A stretch of 64,000 nt of DNA from Planctomycetota bacterium (GTDB taxonomy: Bacteria; Planctomycetota; Phycisphaerae; UBA1845): positions 1-64,000 of the forward strand of contig JACQXM010000053.1 of NCBI GenBank assembly GCA_016208685.1, read 5' to 3'. The position numbers were made by a program, and so were the translations under genes. Below are positions 1 through 7,839 of this stretch, one piece after another. How positions within the stretch are numbered: the first letter of the stretch is position 1; the number at the start of each line of letters is the position of its first letter. A model generated the notes under the pieces. It did no database searches, was not told where the DNA came from, and saw nothing but the letters and a program-made list of their open reading frames with translations.

Positions 1-1
1 C

Positions 2-334
2 GGGGGAGGCACGTTCGAGGGTTTTGGGCTTTCTGTTGGTGCTGCCGGCGACGTCGACGCTGACGGGTTGAAGGACATAGTCGTCGGCGCGCCTCTCCAC
101 CCTAATCCCGCTCCCTACACCGGCCGTGCCTATGTGCTGCATCATCTCCTTCCCGGCAACACCGATTGTGATTCCTTCCTCACGTTGGGTGACTATGCCA
201 CCTCGGCCGATTGCTGCACAGGTCCCGGGCTCTTTCCGCTCGCGCCCGACTGCCGCAGCGCCGACGTGGATGGGGACTGGGATGTTGATTTGAGAGATTT
301 CGCGTCGTTCGCGCGGGCGTTTTGCCCGCCATAG
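2..334 (+). CDS. Secreted FG-GAP repeat protein with dockerin-like C-terminus (5'-truncated)
   Basis: The reading frame is open from base 2, so the gene begins before the window. The first visible residues form an FG-GAP/integrin-alpha-type unit (GFGLSVGAAGDVDADGLKD followed by IVVGAP), a calcium-binding beta-propeller blade. After a short linker, the last 55 or so residues carry two DxDxDxxxD-like segments (NTDCDSFLTLGDYA and ADVDGDWDVDLRDFASFARAF) and end in CPP. This is the dockerin-like tail common on extracellular planctomycete proteins, where it probably serves in secretion or anchoring, not in a cellulosome. Export is inferred because the N-terminus is missing. It converges on dnaE. 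Confidence 0.75.
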   Translation, partial: GGGTFEGFGLSVGAAGDVDADGLKDIVVGAPLHPNPAPYTGRAYVLHHLLPGNTDCDSFLTLGDYATSADCCTGPGLFPLAPDCRSADVDGDWDVDLRDFASFARAFCPP

Positions 335-487
335 ATTGAGCGACGACGCCTGGTTGAACGAAGGGCGCGCGGGGAGAACGGCGCGCCTCCCCGCCGCACA
401 GACGATCCATGCCGTAGCAGGCGTGCGGCCCGGAAGCAGAACCGGAGAACGGTTGTGGTGCGCGCACCTGCGGAAAGGGAGTTCATC

Positions 488-622
488 ATGAACAGGTCAA
501 CAACGAATCTCGACCGGTGGATCCGGTGTGTCTGGGTTACCACTGCCGGCGCGGGGAGCGATGTTTATCTGTACCGTGCTACGCGGGTCGGGGGCAATGC
601 CTACCGCCGCCCTACTGCTTGA
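488..622 (+). CDS. Possible small protein, 44 aa, unknown
   Basis: An ATG at 488 follows a good Shine-Dalgarno-like AAAGGGAG six bases upstream and opens a 44-codon frame ending with TGA at 622. The peptide starts MNRSTTNLDRWIRCVW and ends GGNAYRRPTA. I recognise no family. It lies alone in the 383-base spacer between two convergent genes, and no promoter was identified. The ribosome-binding site is the only support, so chance is a real alternative. The rest of the 335-717 spacer holds only the hairpin at 683-707. Confidence 0.25.
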   Translation: MNRSTTNLDRWIRCVWVTTAGAGSDVYLYRATRVGGNAYRRPTA

Positions 623-682
623 CCGGCTGGAAAGCGGGTCCCACGACCAACGGCGCGGGAGCCGAGAACGCGGCGCGCAAAC

Positions 683-707
683 GGCAATGCCTATAGCGGG
701 CATTGCC
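683..707 (-). terminator. Hairpin 11 bases past the dnaE stop codon
   Basis: Positions 683-691 (GGCAATGCC) pair perfectly with 699-707 (GGCATTGCC) around a 7-base loop. Read on the minus strand, the stem comes just after the dnaE stop at 718 and is followed by GTTTGCG. The U-tract is therefore weak. A role as dnaE terminator is plausible from position; part of the sequence (GGCAATGCCTA) also occurs near 594. Confidence 0.4.
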
Positions 708-717
708 CGACATCCCA

Positions 718-3700
718 TCACGTGATAGCGAACGCGAGTACCGAGGCCGTGGGCACGGGCAGCACGCGATGGTTGGCGCCGAGCACGGTAACCGCCTGCC
801 GGCCCAGCAGCCCGCGCAGCGCCGCCACCAGTTCCGCGGTGCACGCCACGCGCATCGACGGATGGCATTCAATCTGCGCGACCATGGCGTCCGCGGTTTC
901 GACTTTCAGGTACACTCGGCATTCGCCGCGGTGGGATCGCAGCAGCCCGGCGAGACGCTGCACGTCCGTCTCTGAATCCACCTTGAGCACCATACTGCGC
1001 GCGAACGCCTGCAAGGCCTGATCCTGCGGCACCACGCGCGAAACCCGCAGCGAGGGCTCCTCGCGCCGGCGATCGACGGCCCCTTCCAGGAAGACGATGG
1101 CGTCCGGCACTAGCGTGGGCCGGAACACCGCCAGGTCTTTGGGAAAAACGATCGCCTCCGCCCTGCCTTTGACGTCCTCGAGCGTCACAATACCCATCTG
1201 CTGCCCGGGATTGCGTCCGCCGCGCGCCGTCACCATTCTCACGCTGGACACCATGCCCCCCAGCACCACCGCCTCACCATCCTTGAAACGCGAAAGGTCC
1301 ACCGTAGTCGCCGTGGCGCAGGCGCGGAGCAGGTGCTCGTGGCGCGTCAGGGGATGCCTGGTGATATAGAACCCCAGCACCGCCTTTTCCCGCGCCAGCA
1401 TCTCCGCCTCGGTCCATTCCGCGGTGGAAAGCCTGGGTTCGGGAAGGTCGGACGGCACCGCGGCACCGCCGAACAGACCCAACTGCCCGCTGCGCTTGTC
1501 GCGCTGCGCCGACTGCCCGGCGCTCATGGCGCGCTCCACGGCGTCCACCATGGCCTTCCGCATGCCGCCGGTCACGTCAAACGCACCGGCACAGATGAGG
1601 GCTTCGATAGTAGCACGGTTCAGGGCTGTCAGGTCCACGCGCTCGCAGAAGTCGAACAGACTGCGGAAGGGCCCGCGACGGGTGCGCTCCTCGACGACGG
1701 CCGCCACCGCCTTGCCGCCCACGCCCTTGATGGCGCCCAGGCCGAAGCGGATGGCGCGTCGCAGCGGCGCGGCGCGCCCGTTGCCCCTGGGCGGCACGGG
1801 CTCGCCGCCCACGTCGCCGGCCGGAAGCGGTTCGACGATGAAGTCCGCCTCGGAGGCGTTGATGCTCGGCGGTTCGACGGTGATGCCCATCTCGCGACAC
1901 TCCTCGCGGTACTCGGCGACCTTGTCGATGTCGCCGACTTCAAAGGTCATCAGGGCGGCCATGAATTCCACGGGGAAGTAGGTTTTCATCCACGCCGTCT
2001 GGTAGGCGACGAGCGCGTAACCGGTGGAATGAGCCTTGTTGAAGGCGTAGCCGCCGAACTTGAGGATGTCGTCGAAGACCTCGTTGGCCACGCCGCGGGC
2101 CACGCCGTTGGCGGCGCAGCCGCCGAGGAACGGCTCGCGCATGGCCTCGATCAACTCCGTTTTCTTCTTGCTGATCGCCTTGGCGAGCCGAAACGCCGCC
2201 TTCAGTTCGATACCGCCCAGGCGGTTGACCACGCGCGACACCTGCTCCTGGTACACCATGATGCCGTAGGTCTCGGAGAGAACCTCGGTCATGATGGGAT
2301 GGGGCGTGCTCCACGGGGCCCCGTGTTTGCGGGCGATGTAGTCCGGGATGTACTCCATGGGGCCGGGACGAAACAGGGCGTTGGCGGCGATCAGGTCTTC
2401 GATGCGATTCGGCTTCATACGCATGATGACATCGCGCATGCCGCCCGATTCGAACTGGAAGATGCCCTTGGTATCGCCGCGGGCGAACAGCTCGTAGACC
2501 CTGGCATCCGTCAGGTCCAGCCGCTCCAGGTCGATCGTCTTGCCCGTGCCGCGCTCCGCGAGCTGACGCGCCCGCTCCAGCGTGGTGAGCGTGCGCAGGC
2601 CGAGGAAGTCCATCTTGAGCAGCCCGACTTTCTCCACCGTCGGCCCGTCGAACTGGGTCACCAGGCCTTCCTGCCCCGCGGCCTTGTAAAGGGGCAGGTA
2701 GTTCACCAACGGTTCGTCGGCGATGACCACCCCCGCGGCATGTACGCCGGCGTTGCGGGCCACGCCCTCCAGCCGGCGCCCGATGTCCACGATGCGCCGC
2801 ACGACAGGATCATTGTTGTACTGCTTCTTGAGCTCCGGCTCCTGCGCCAGCGCCTTGTCCAGCGTGATCTTGAGCTCCGTGGGCACCAGCTTGGTGAGCT
2901 GATTGGCCTGCTCGAAGCCCATGCCGAGAACGCGCGCCACGTCCTTGATGACCGCCTTGGCCTTGAGCGTTCCGAACGTGATGATCTGCGCCACGTGCCC
3001 GTACTTCTTCCGCACGTACTCGATGATCTCGCCGCGCCCGTTCTGGCAGATGTCGAGGTCGATGTCCGGCATTTCGTCGCGGTCAGGATCGAGAAAACGC
3101 TCGAAGTACAGGCCGTAACGGATGGGGTCCGGCATGCTGATGTACAGGCTGTAGGCCACCACGGAACTGCATCCGCTGCCACGGGCGGATATGGGAATGC
3201 CGCGCTGCCGGGCATAGGTGACGCAATCACCGACGATCAGAAAGTAGCCCGCGAACCCCTTGCTGGTGATCACCTCGAGCTCGTAGTCGATACGCTCGCG
3301 GAGCTCCGGTGTGATCTCGCCGTACCGCCGCCGCGCGCCGTCGTACACGAGCTGCCGCAGATAGCCCGCGGCGTCCAGCGGAGCGCCGGCTTCGTCGACC
3401 GCCGACTCGGGCACGCGGAACCTCGGCGCGTGTCGCTGGGATAAGTCGAGTTCGACGTCGCACAGGTCCGCCACGCGCAGGGTGTTGGCAAGCGCCTCAA
3501 GGCGGTCGGGGAAAAGCTCCGCCATCTGCTCCGCGCTTTTGAAATAGAACTGGTCGGTAGGGAACTTGAAGCGCTCCTGGTCGGCCAGCAGCTTGCCGGT
3601 GTTGATGCAGCAGAGCACGTCGTGCGCCTCGACGTCGTCGTGTTCGAGGTAATGCACGTCGTTGGTGGCGATCACGCCCACCCCCAGCCGTCGGGCCATG

Positions 3701-4287
3701 TCCGCCAGCTCCGGGTTGAGCATGCGCTGATCGGCGATGCCGTGGTCCTGTAGTTCGATGAAGAACCGGTCCGGGCCGAAAATCTCCAGGTACGTCTTCG
3801 CCAGCGCCTCCGCGGCGGCGCGGTCGCGGGCGAGGAAGGTCTGCGGAATCTCGCCTCCGATGCAGGTGCTGGTACAGATCAGACCGGCCGAATGCTCGCG
3901 AAGCACCTGCTTGTCGATCCGCGGCCGGCGGTAGAAGCCCTCGGTGTAGCCGATGCTCGCCAGCCGCAGCAGGTTGCGATAGCCGTCGAGGTTCATGGCC
4001 AGGAGCAGGAGGTGGTAGGACTCCTTGCCGCCGTCCTCGCGCGGATCGCGGCTGCGGCGATCCCCGGCGGCGAGGTACGTTTCGCAGCCGATGATGGGTT
4101 TGATCCCCGCCTTCCGCGCCGCGGCGTAGAACTCGACCGCCCCGAAGAGATTCCCGTGGTCGGTGATGGCCACCGCGGGCATGCCGAACTGCCTGGCCCG
4201 GGCCACCAGGGCATCAATGCGCGTGGCCCCGTCGAGGAGGCTGTAATGCGTGTGAACGTGAAGGTGAACGAAGGGTGACGTCGGCAT
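718..4287 (-). CDS. dnaE: DNA polymerase III subunit alpha
   Basis: This is the replicative C-family polymerase (1189 aa, the usual length for DnaE1). An N-terminal PHP domain begins HLHVHTHYS (residues 8-16), continues with ITDHGN, IGCE and NDVHY, and appears to keep its full metal-binding set. The palm carries PDIDLDI (407-413), with catalytic aspartates, and the later KMDFLGLRTL aspartate. YAFNKAHS follows, and a C-terminal OB-fold segment begins near VVLGGMVSSVRM. The frame stays open 35 codons further upstream, but the ATG at 4287 (MPTSPFVHLH) lies directly before the PHP domain and is preferred. The upstream spacer 4288-4584 (297 bases) shows nothing beyond a presumed leader. Confidence 0.97.
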   Translation of the reverse strand: MPTSPFVHLHVHTHYSLLDGATRIDALVARARQFGMPAVAITDHGNLFGAVEFYAAARKAGIKPIIGCETYLAAGDRRSRDPREDGGKESYHLLLLAMNLDGYRNLLRLASIGYTEGFYRRPRIDKQVLREHSAGLICTSTCIGGEIPQTFLARDRAAAEALAKTYLEIFGPDRFFIELQDHGIADQRMLNPELADMARRLGVGVIATNDVHYLEHDDVEAHDVLCCINTGKLLADQERFKFPTDQFYFKSAEQMAELFPDRLEALANTLRVADLCDVELDLSQRHAPRFRVPESAVDEAGAPLDAAGYLRQLVYDGARRRYGEITPELRERIDYELEVITSKGFAGYFLIVGDCVTYARQRGIPISARGSGCSSVVAYSLYISMPDPIRYGLYFERFLDPDRDEMPDIDLDICQNGRGEIIEYVRKKYGHVAQIITFGTLKAKAVIKDVARVLGMGFEQANQLTKLVPTELKITLDKALAQEPELKKQYNNDPVVRRIVDIGRRLEGVARNAGVHAAGVVIADEPLVNYLPLYKAAGQEGLVTQFDGPTVEKVGLLKMDFLGLRTLTTLERARQLAERGTGKTIDLERLDLTDARVYELFARGDTKGIFQFESGGMRDVIMRMKPNRIEDLIAANALFRPGPMEYIPDYIARKHGAPWSTPHPIMTEVLSETYGIMVYQEQVSRVVNRLGGIELKAAFRLAKAISKKKTELIEAMREPFLGGCAANGVARGVANEVFDDILKFGGYAFNKAHSTGYALVAYQTAWMKTYFPVEFMAALMTFEVGDIDKVAEYREECREMGITVEPPSINASEADFIVEPLPAGDVGGEPVPPRGNGRAAPLRRAIRFGLGAIKGVGGKAVAAVVEERTRRGPFRSLFDFCERVDLTALNRATIEALICAGAFDVTGGMRKAMVDAVERAMSAGQSAQRDKRSGQLGLFGGAAVPSDLPEPRLSTAEWTEAEMLAREKAVLGFYITRHPLTRHEHLLRACATATTVDLSRFKDGEAVVLGGMVSSVRMVTARGGRNPGQQMGIVTLEDVKGRAEAIVFPKDLAVFRPTLVPDAIVFLEGAVDRRREEPSLRVSRVVPQDQALQAFARSMVLKVDSETDVQRLAGLLRSHRGECRVYLKVETADAMVAQIECHPSMRVACTAELVAALRGLLGRQAVTVLGANHRVLPVPTASVLAFAIT

Positions 4288-4584
4288 TCCGATTGCCCCG
4301 CCGGCCGAGTGCCTCTCGGCCGCGTACCTGTCCTTTTGGCCTCGCGGACCCATCGTACGAAGCGGGCGGCGACTGTCCACTCGGGCGCCCACGCCTCACG
4401 CGGGCGCGAGATACCACCGACCAGTGAATTACCGGAAACTCACAGGTTGGCGGCGCCTCGCCGGGCGATTACCGCGCACCTGGTGGGCGCGCCGGTCAGC
4501 AATTCACGATGCCACGTAGGATCGGCGGCGGATGCGGACCACAAAGACAGGCGGAGGGAGACGGCGCGGCGGCGGATGACGAGG

Positions 4585-4920
4585 TCAGACCGCGGATCCT
4601 TCGTCATCGACATCGAGCAGCGCGCTGATGTCCCGCGCTCCGTGAAGGACACGAACCACCTCAATTCCGTGGTCGATGATGCGGTAGAAGACGAGGGTCC
4701 TCTCAAAGCCGGGGATCCGCCATCGACGGAGGTCAACGAGCCTGCCGCTCTGACAGGCGTAGGTGCTCCCAAGGAGGGGCGTCGCAAGCAATTCTTCAAA
4801 CGCGCCCTGAGCCGCTTCCAGGAAGCGAACAGCCAACGCAGAATCGCGCATGGCATAGTACGCGGCCTGTTCCGCAAGGTCGGCCCGGGCGCGCGGCGTA
4901 CGGTGAACGACGCGCTTCAC
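4585..4920 (-). CDS. parE: RelE/ParE-family toxin
   Basis: A 111-aa protein with the ParE layout. The N-terminus VVHRTPRARADLAEQAAYYA is followed by a helical stretch (FLEAAQGAFEELLATPLLGS), the strand segment RRWRIPGFERTLVFYRI and a terminal VVRVLHGARDISALL. These are hallmarks of the ParE/RelE superfamily. ParE toxins typically poison DNA gyrase and RelE toxins cleave mRNA on the ribosome; the sequence resembles the ParE branch more. Its start overlaps the end of the antitoxin gene by 4 bases (ATGA), so the two are translationally coupled. Toxicity is inferred from family only. Confidence 0.88.
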   Translation of the reverse strand: MKRVVHRTPRARADLAEQAAYYAMRDSALAVRFLEAAQGAFEELLATPLLGSTYACQSGRLVDLRRWRIPGFERTLVFYRIIDHGIEVVRVLHGARDISALLDVDDEGSAV

Positions 4921-5177
4921 TTGCGGTTACGCCTAGCCGCGTCTTCTTGAACCCGGGCCTTCAGATCATCCCAATCCTGTTGCGTCATCTCCCGGGCTGG
5001 ACCCGAGTCCAGGCCCTCAATCAGCTTGGCCTCCAGGTCCGCTTGCGCCTGGCGCTTCTGCGCCTCGCGGATGAGCTCACGGACCAGCTCGCTTGCCGTC
5101 CCGTAGTCGCCCTTTACCACCTGCTCGTCGATCCAGGCGCGCATCGCGTCAGGCAGGGAAATGTTGAGCGACGTCAC
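4917..5177 (-). CDS. parD: ParD-family antitoxin (ribbon-helix-helix)
   Basis: An 86-aa protein beginning MTSLNISLPDAMRAWIDEQV, the ribbon-helix-helix DNA-binding N-terminus of ParD/CopG-type antitoxins. YGTASELVRELIREAQ follows, and the acidic C-terminal half (LIEGLDSGPAREMTQQDWDDLK) is the expected toxin-binding part. The start is GTG at 5177, chosen because AGGAGG lies 8 bases upstream. In known pairs the antitoxin represses its own promoter, which fits the strong promoter and inverted repeat at 5289-5326. It is the first gene of a two-gene operon with the toxin. Confidence 0.88.
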   Translation of the reverse strand: MTSLNISLPDAMRAWIDEQVVKGDYGTASELVRELIREAQKRQAQADLEAKLIEGLDSGPAREMTQQDWDDLKARVQEDAARRNRK

Positions 5178-5288
5178 GGCGAGCCTCCTCTACATCGTGC
5201 CTCGCGGGTAGGATCGAGGTGGCGCGCTCGCCGCCACCTCCCCAGTACGGCCCCAGGAGGCAAGTATTCACCTCCATCCCGCAAACGA

Positions 5289-5317
5289 AGCATAGCGTCA
5301 ATGGCAGGAACTGTCAA
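5289..5317 (-). promoter_or_regulatory. Near-consensus sigma70-type promoter for the parDE pair
   Basis: On the minus strand TTGACA (5312-5317) is followed after exactly 17 bases by TATGCT (5289-5294). This is a perfect -35 and a good -10 box. Transcription would start near 5282, about 105 bases before the parD GTG. The -35 box sits in the loop of an 8-bp inverted repeat (TGGCAGGA at 5302-5309, TCCTGCCA at 5319-5326), a plausible operator for the ParD repressor. The same repeat lies 42 bases past the mnmA stop, so it could instead be an mnmA terminator. Confidence 0.6.
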
Positions 5318-5367
5318 ATCCTGCCACGACCACTCGCCCAGCCGGAAAGGCCTAGGGATTATTGGAC

Positions 5368-6720
5368 TCATCCGGCGGCGTCCGCAACGGAAAGCCCTGC
5401 GCTATGCGGCACCGACGGCAGCGCCGACTCGATCCATCCGCCGCCGAGGACCACCGCCCCGTCGTAGAAGACGACGGCCTGTCCTGGAGTTACCGCGCGC
5501 TGCGGCTCGTCGAACGCCACGCGCACCGCGTGCCTGCCGGCCTCTCCCGGCACCATCGGATGCACCGTCGCCGGCGCGGCGGCGTGCAAGTAGCGGATCT
5601 TAACCTCGGCGCGGAAGGGTGCACCCGGCGGATCGACCAGGTAATTCACCCGTTCCGCGATCAGGCCGGGGCGGAGCAGATCGTCCACGTCACCGAGCGT
5701 CACGCGGTTTGATTCGACGCCCAGCTCAGTGACGTACATCGGCCGCCCCAGTGCGATGCCCAACCCCTGCCGCTGGCCGACGGTATAGTTCGGCAGACCT
5801 GAGTGCCTGCCGACCACGCGACCGCCAGCGTCCACCACTTCGCCCTCCGCGAAGGCGTCCGGCCGGCGCTGGCGCACCACGCGGGCGTAGTCGCGATCGG
5901 GCACGAAGCAGATCTCCACTGAGTCCGGCTTGTTCTGGTTGGGCAGCCCCAGCCGCGCCGCGTGCTCCCGCACCTCCGCCTTTGACAGATGCCCGATGGG
6001 AAACAGCGCGCGATCCAGGACGTCCCTGCCGATTCCGAACAGCACGTAGGACTGGTCCTTCCGCGCGTCGCAGGCGCGAAGCAGCACGCTACTCCCCTGG
6101 CGCCGCTCGACACGGGCGTAATGACCGGTGGCGACGTGCTTCGCTCCGACGGCATCGGCATATTCGAGGAGCCGGCCGAACTTGAGCTGGTCGTTGCAGT
6201 GCACGCAGGGATTGGGCGTGCGGCCGCGGGCGTACTCGTCGGCGAAGTAGTCGATAAGCCGATCGAAATCATCGGCGAAGTTTAGCGCGTAAAAGGGAAT
6301 GCCCAGCATCCCCGCGACGAACCTCGCGTCGGCGGCGTCGGTAGCGCTACAGCAGCCCTGGTGCGTGCGCCCGGCGGGAGCCTGCACCCCCACCGCACCC
6401 GCGGACCCCGGGGGCGCCGACGACAGCTCCCGTGATCGTCCTCCCGATTCACCCGCCGCGGACTCGAGCCCTCGCGGGCCGTCGCCCTCCTTAGCCGCGG
6501 GCTTGAGCCCGCGCGAGCCGTTTTCCTCCTGAGCCGCGGGCTTTAGCCCGCGCGGCCCGTCGTCTCCCTCTGGCGCCGTCGGCGCAGGGACTCCGTGCCG
6601 CATAAACAGCCCGATGACCTCGTAGCCCTGCTCCACGAGCAGGCACGCGGCCACGCTGGAATCCACCCCGCCGCTCATGGCGACGACGACTTTTCCCTGG
6701 TTCGCAGGCACCGATTCCAT
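5368..6720 (-). CDS. mnmA: tRNA-specific 2-thiouridylase
   Basis: MnmA places the 2-thio group on U34 of Lys, Glu and Gln tRNAs, using ATP and a relayed persulfide. The PP-loop AMSGGVDSS (14-22), the catalytic Cys172 in RTPNPCVHCN and the persulfide Cys271 in SVEICFVPD are all present, as is YTVGQRQGLG. The protein is 450 aa, longer than the usual 360-380. The excess is a low-complexity insertion at about residues 49-119, between the PP-loop domain start and the conserved GCCSATDAADA motif, made largely of three 13-residue repeats encoded by palindromic DNA (see the repeat at 6442-6558). ATG 6720 is preferred because family similarity begins just after it. Confidence 0.95.
   Translation of the reverse strand: MESVPANQGKVVVAMSGGVDSSVAACLLVEQGYEVIGLFMRHGVPAPTAPEGDDGPRGLKPAAQEENGSRGLKPAAKEGDGPRGLESAAGESGGRSRELSSAPPGSAGAVGVQAPAGRTHQGCCSATDAADARFVAGMLGIPFYALNFADDFDRLIDYFADEYARGRTPNPCVHCNDQLKFGRLLEYADAVGAKHVATGHYARVERRQGSSVLLRACDARKDQSYVLFGIGRDVLDRALFPIGHLSKAEVREHAARLGLPNQNKPDSVEICFVPDRDYARVVRQRRPDAFAEGEVVDAGGRVVGRHSGLPNYTVGQRQGLGIALGRPMYVTELGVESNRVTLGDVDDLLRPGLIAERVNYLVDPPGAPFRAEVKIRYLHAAAPATVHPMVPGEAGRHAVRVAFDEPQRAVTPGQAVVFYDGAVVLGGGWIESALPSVPHSAGLSVADAAG
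6442..6558 (-). repeat. Three tandem 39-bp palindromic repeats inside mnmA
   Basis: Three copies at 39-base spacing each contain a GCCGCGGGCT / AGCCCGCG-type palindrome (about 6454-6480, 6493-6519, 6532-6557). On the coding strand they encode G(P/S)RGL(K/E)(P/S)AA at residues 55-63, 68-76 and 81-89. The same palindrome core appears in spacers at 17812-17839, 36698-36720 and 39181-39206, so this is a dispersed genomic repeat that has entered a gene. Its length is a multiple of three, which keeps the frame. Confidence 0.85.
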
Positions 6721-6765
6721 AGTAGCCACGTCCCGGCGTGCCGTCGACGGAGGGCCACGATTCGC

Positions 6766-6795
6766 TTGCTGGAACGAAGACCTCGAACATAGAAT
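6766..6795 (+). promoter_or_regulatory. Possible promoter for the 78-aa gene
   Basis: TTGCTG (6766-6771) and TAGAAT (6790-6795) are separated by 18 bases. The -10 matches consensus at 5 of 6 positions. Transcription would begin near 6802, giving a short leader before the ATG at 6819. The spacer is divergent with mnmA. Support is sequence match only. Confidence 0.35.
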
Positions 6796-6818
6796 TGCGC
6801 GGCGCAACGGAGCCGCCT

Positions 6819-7055
6819 ATGACCATGGATGAACTCATGCAGATGCAGCGCGCCAGGCCGTTCCGGCGGTACCGCTTGAACCTGGCTGACGGCCGGCGCC
6901 TGACGGTGGAACACCCGGACTTTGTGGCGCGGTCGCCCGCGGGGCGAACCGTCGTGGTATACCAGCCGAACGCGAGGCTCGAGGTCGTTGACCTCCTCTT
7001 GGTCGTAGGACTCGAGGTCCTCGGCGGTGGACGGCGGCGCAAACGGGCGGGATAG
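6819..7055 (+). CDS. Small conserved planctomycete-type protein, function unknown
   Basis: A 78-aa protein: MTMDELMQMQRARPFRRYRL, then NLADGRRLTVEHPDF, VARSPAGRTVVVYQPN and a hydrophobic VVDLLLVVGLEVL. I know this layout from many small uncharacterised proteins in planctomycete and related genomes (a P-F-x-P/R-F start, an L-x-DGR strand, HPxF, SPxGRTVxVYQ). It looks like a small beta barrel without catalytic residues. The frame is open further upstream, but ATG 6819 lies at the family's usual N-terminus. It is divergent from mnmA, with no operon partner. Confidence 0.7.
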   Translation: MTMDELMQMQRARPFRRYRLNLADGRRLTVEHPDFVARSPAGRTVVVYQPNARLEVVDLLLVVGLEVLGGGRRRKRAG

Positions 7056-7237
7056 GGACGCGCCAGGCTCCGCCCAGTACGCCGCATCTCAGCGGGTAAA
7101 TGGCGCTCCAGCGGACGCCGGAGGGGGCTGGTCGAGGCGGAGCGTGCGAAGGTTCCGCAAACAAGACGCCCCCGCGCAATTGGCTCACGTTGCTACAGGG
7201 TGGTTCAACGCGCGAGTCCTCTGTGCGACGGCGAGCC

Positions 7238-7789
7238 ATGAACCAGCGTACGAACGGGATCTGCTCACGTCGGCCCACGATGCAAACCGTTCTTCACAGA
7301 ACCCTGCTTGGCGGAACGATGGCCTGTATTCTCGTTTTGTGGGTTCTATGGTGCCTGAGTTGGGTGATGGCTCCGCATTTCGCCTCTGTGTCAAAGCGGA
7401 GCCATGTGATCCTCGAGATCAAGCACGGCGACGCCTGGCTAGGAGCGGTTCGAAACGCGGATGCAGGGGTCGCGGGGTATGCGACAAACAAGGACTTCCG
7501 GATTTGGATCCCGCCCATCGTTCGGCTGCAAGGCACGTACAACCAGCAAGGCTACCTCTGGCTCCAAGTGAGCATTTCGCTCGTATCGTGGCTCTTGCTC
7601 GCCAGCGTGTATCCGTGGGTCACGCTCATTCGCGGCCCGGTGCGGCGCCGCTGGCGCCGCCGACACGGCCGATGCGAAGAGTGCGGGTACGATCTTACGG
7701 GGAACGTCTCGGGAGCGTGTTCTGAGTGCGGGCGGGCGATTTGCCGAGACCGGGAGCCGGAAATACCATCCGGCCAAGTGTCGCGGTAG
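7238..7789 (+). CDS. Membrane protein with C-terminal zinc ribbon, unknown function
   Basis: A 183-aa protein with one hydrophobic segment near the N-terminus (GTMACILVLWVLWCLSWVMA) and a second near the middle (LQVSISLVSWLLLASVYPWV). A basic linker (RRRWRRRHG) leads to a zinc ribbon, CEECGYDLTGNVSGACSECG. That ribbon is a frequent ending of uncharacterised planctomycete membrane proteins. The part between the two helices is probably outside the membrane and the ribbon cytoplasmic. The frame is open back to 7100, but the extra part reads as low-complexity spacer, so ATG 7238 is preferred; ATG 7280 is possible. Its end is 50 bases before mutS. Confidence 0.6.
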   Translation: MNQRTNGICSRRPTMQTVLHRTLLGGTMACILVLWVLWCLSWVMAPHFASVSKRSHVILEIKHGDAWLGAVRNADAGVAGYATNKDFRIWIPPIVRLQGTYNQQGYLWLQVSISLVSWLLLASVYPWVTLIRGPVRRRWRRRHGRCEECGYDLTGNVSGACSECGRAICRDREPEIPSGQVSR

Positions 7790-7839
7790 TTCGCGCAGCG
7801 GCACGGTCAACCGGACGCCCGGCGGCGAAAAGAGGCGGC

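Noticed and set aside
1333..3444. 703-codon open frame on the plus strand
   Set aside because: It is antisense to dnaE, whose protein is recognisable throughout; long mirror frames are expected at this GC content and the translation resembles no family.
7100..7237. N-terminal extension of the zinc-ribbon membrane protein
   Set aside because: The first 46 codons read as low-complexity, Gly/Arg-rich spacer without a ribosome-binding site; ATG 7238 gives a natural start before the first helix.
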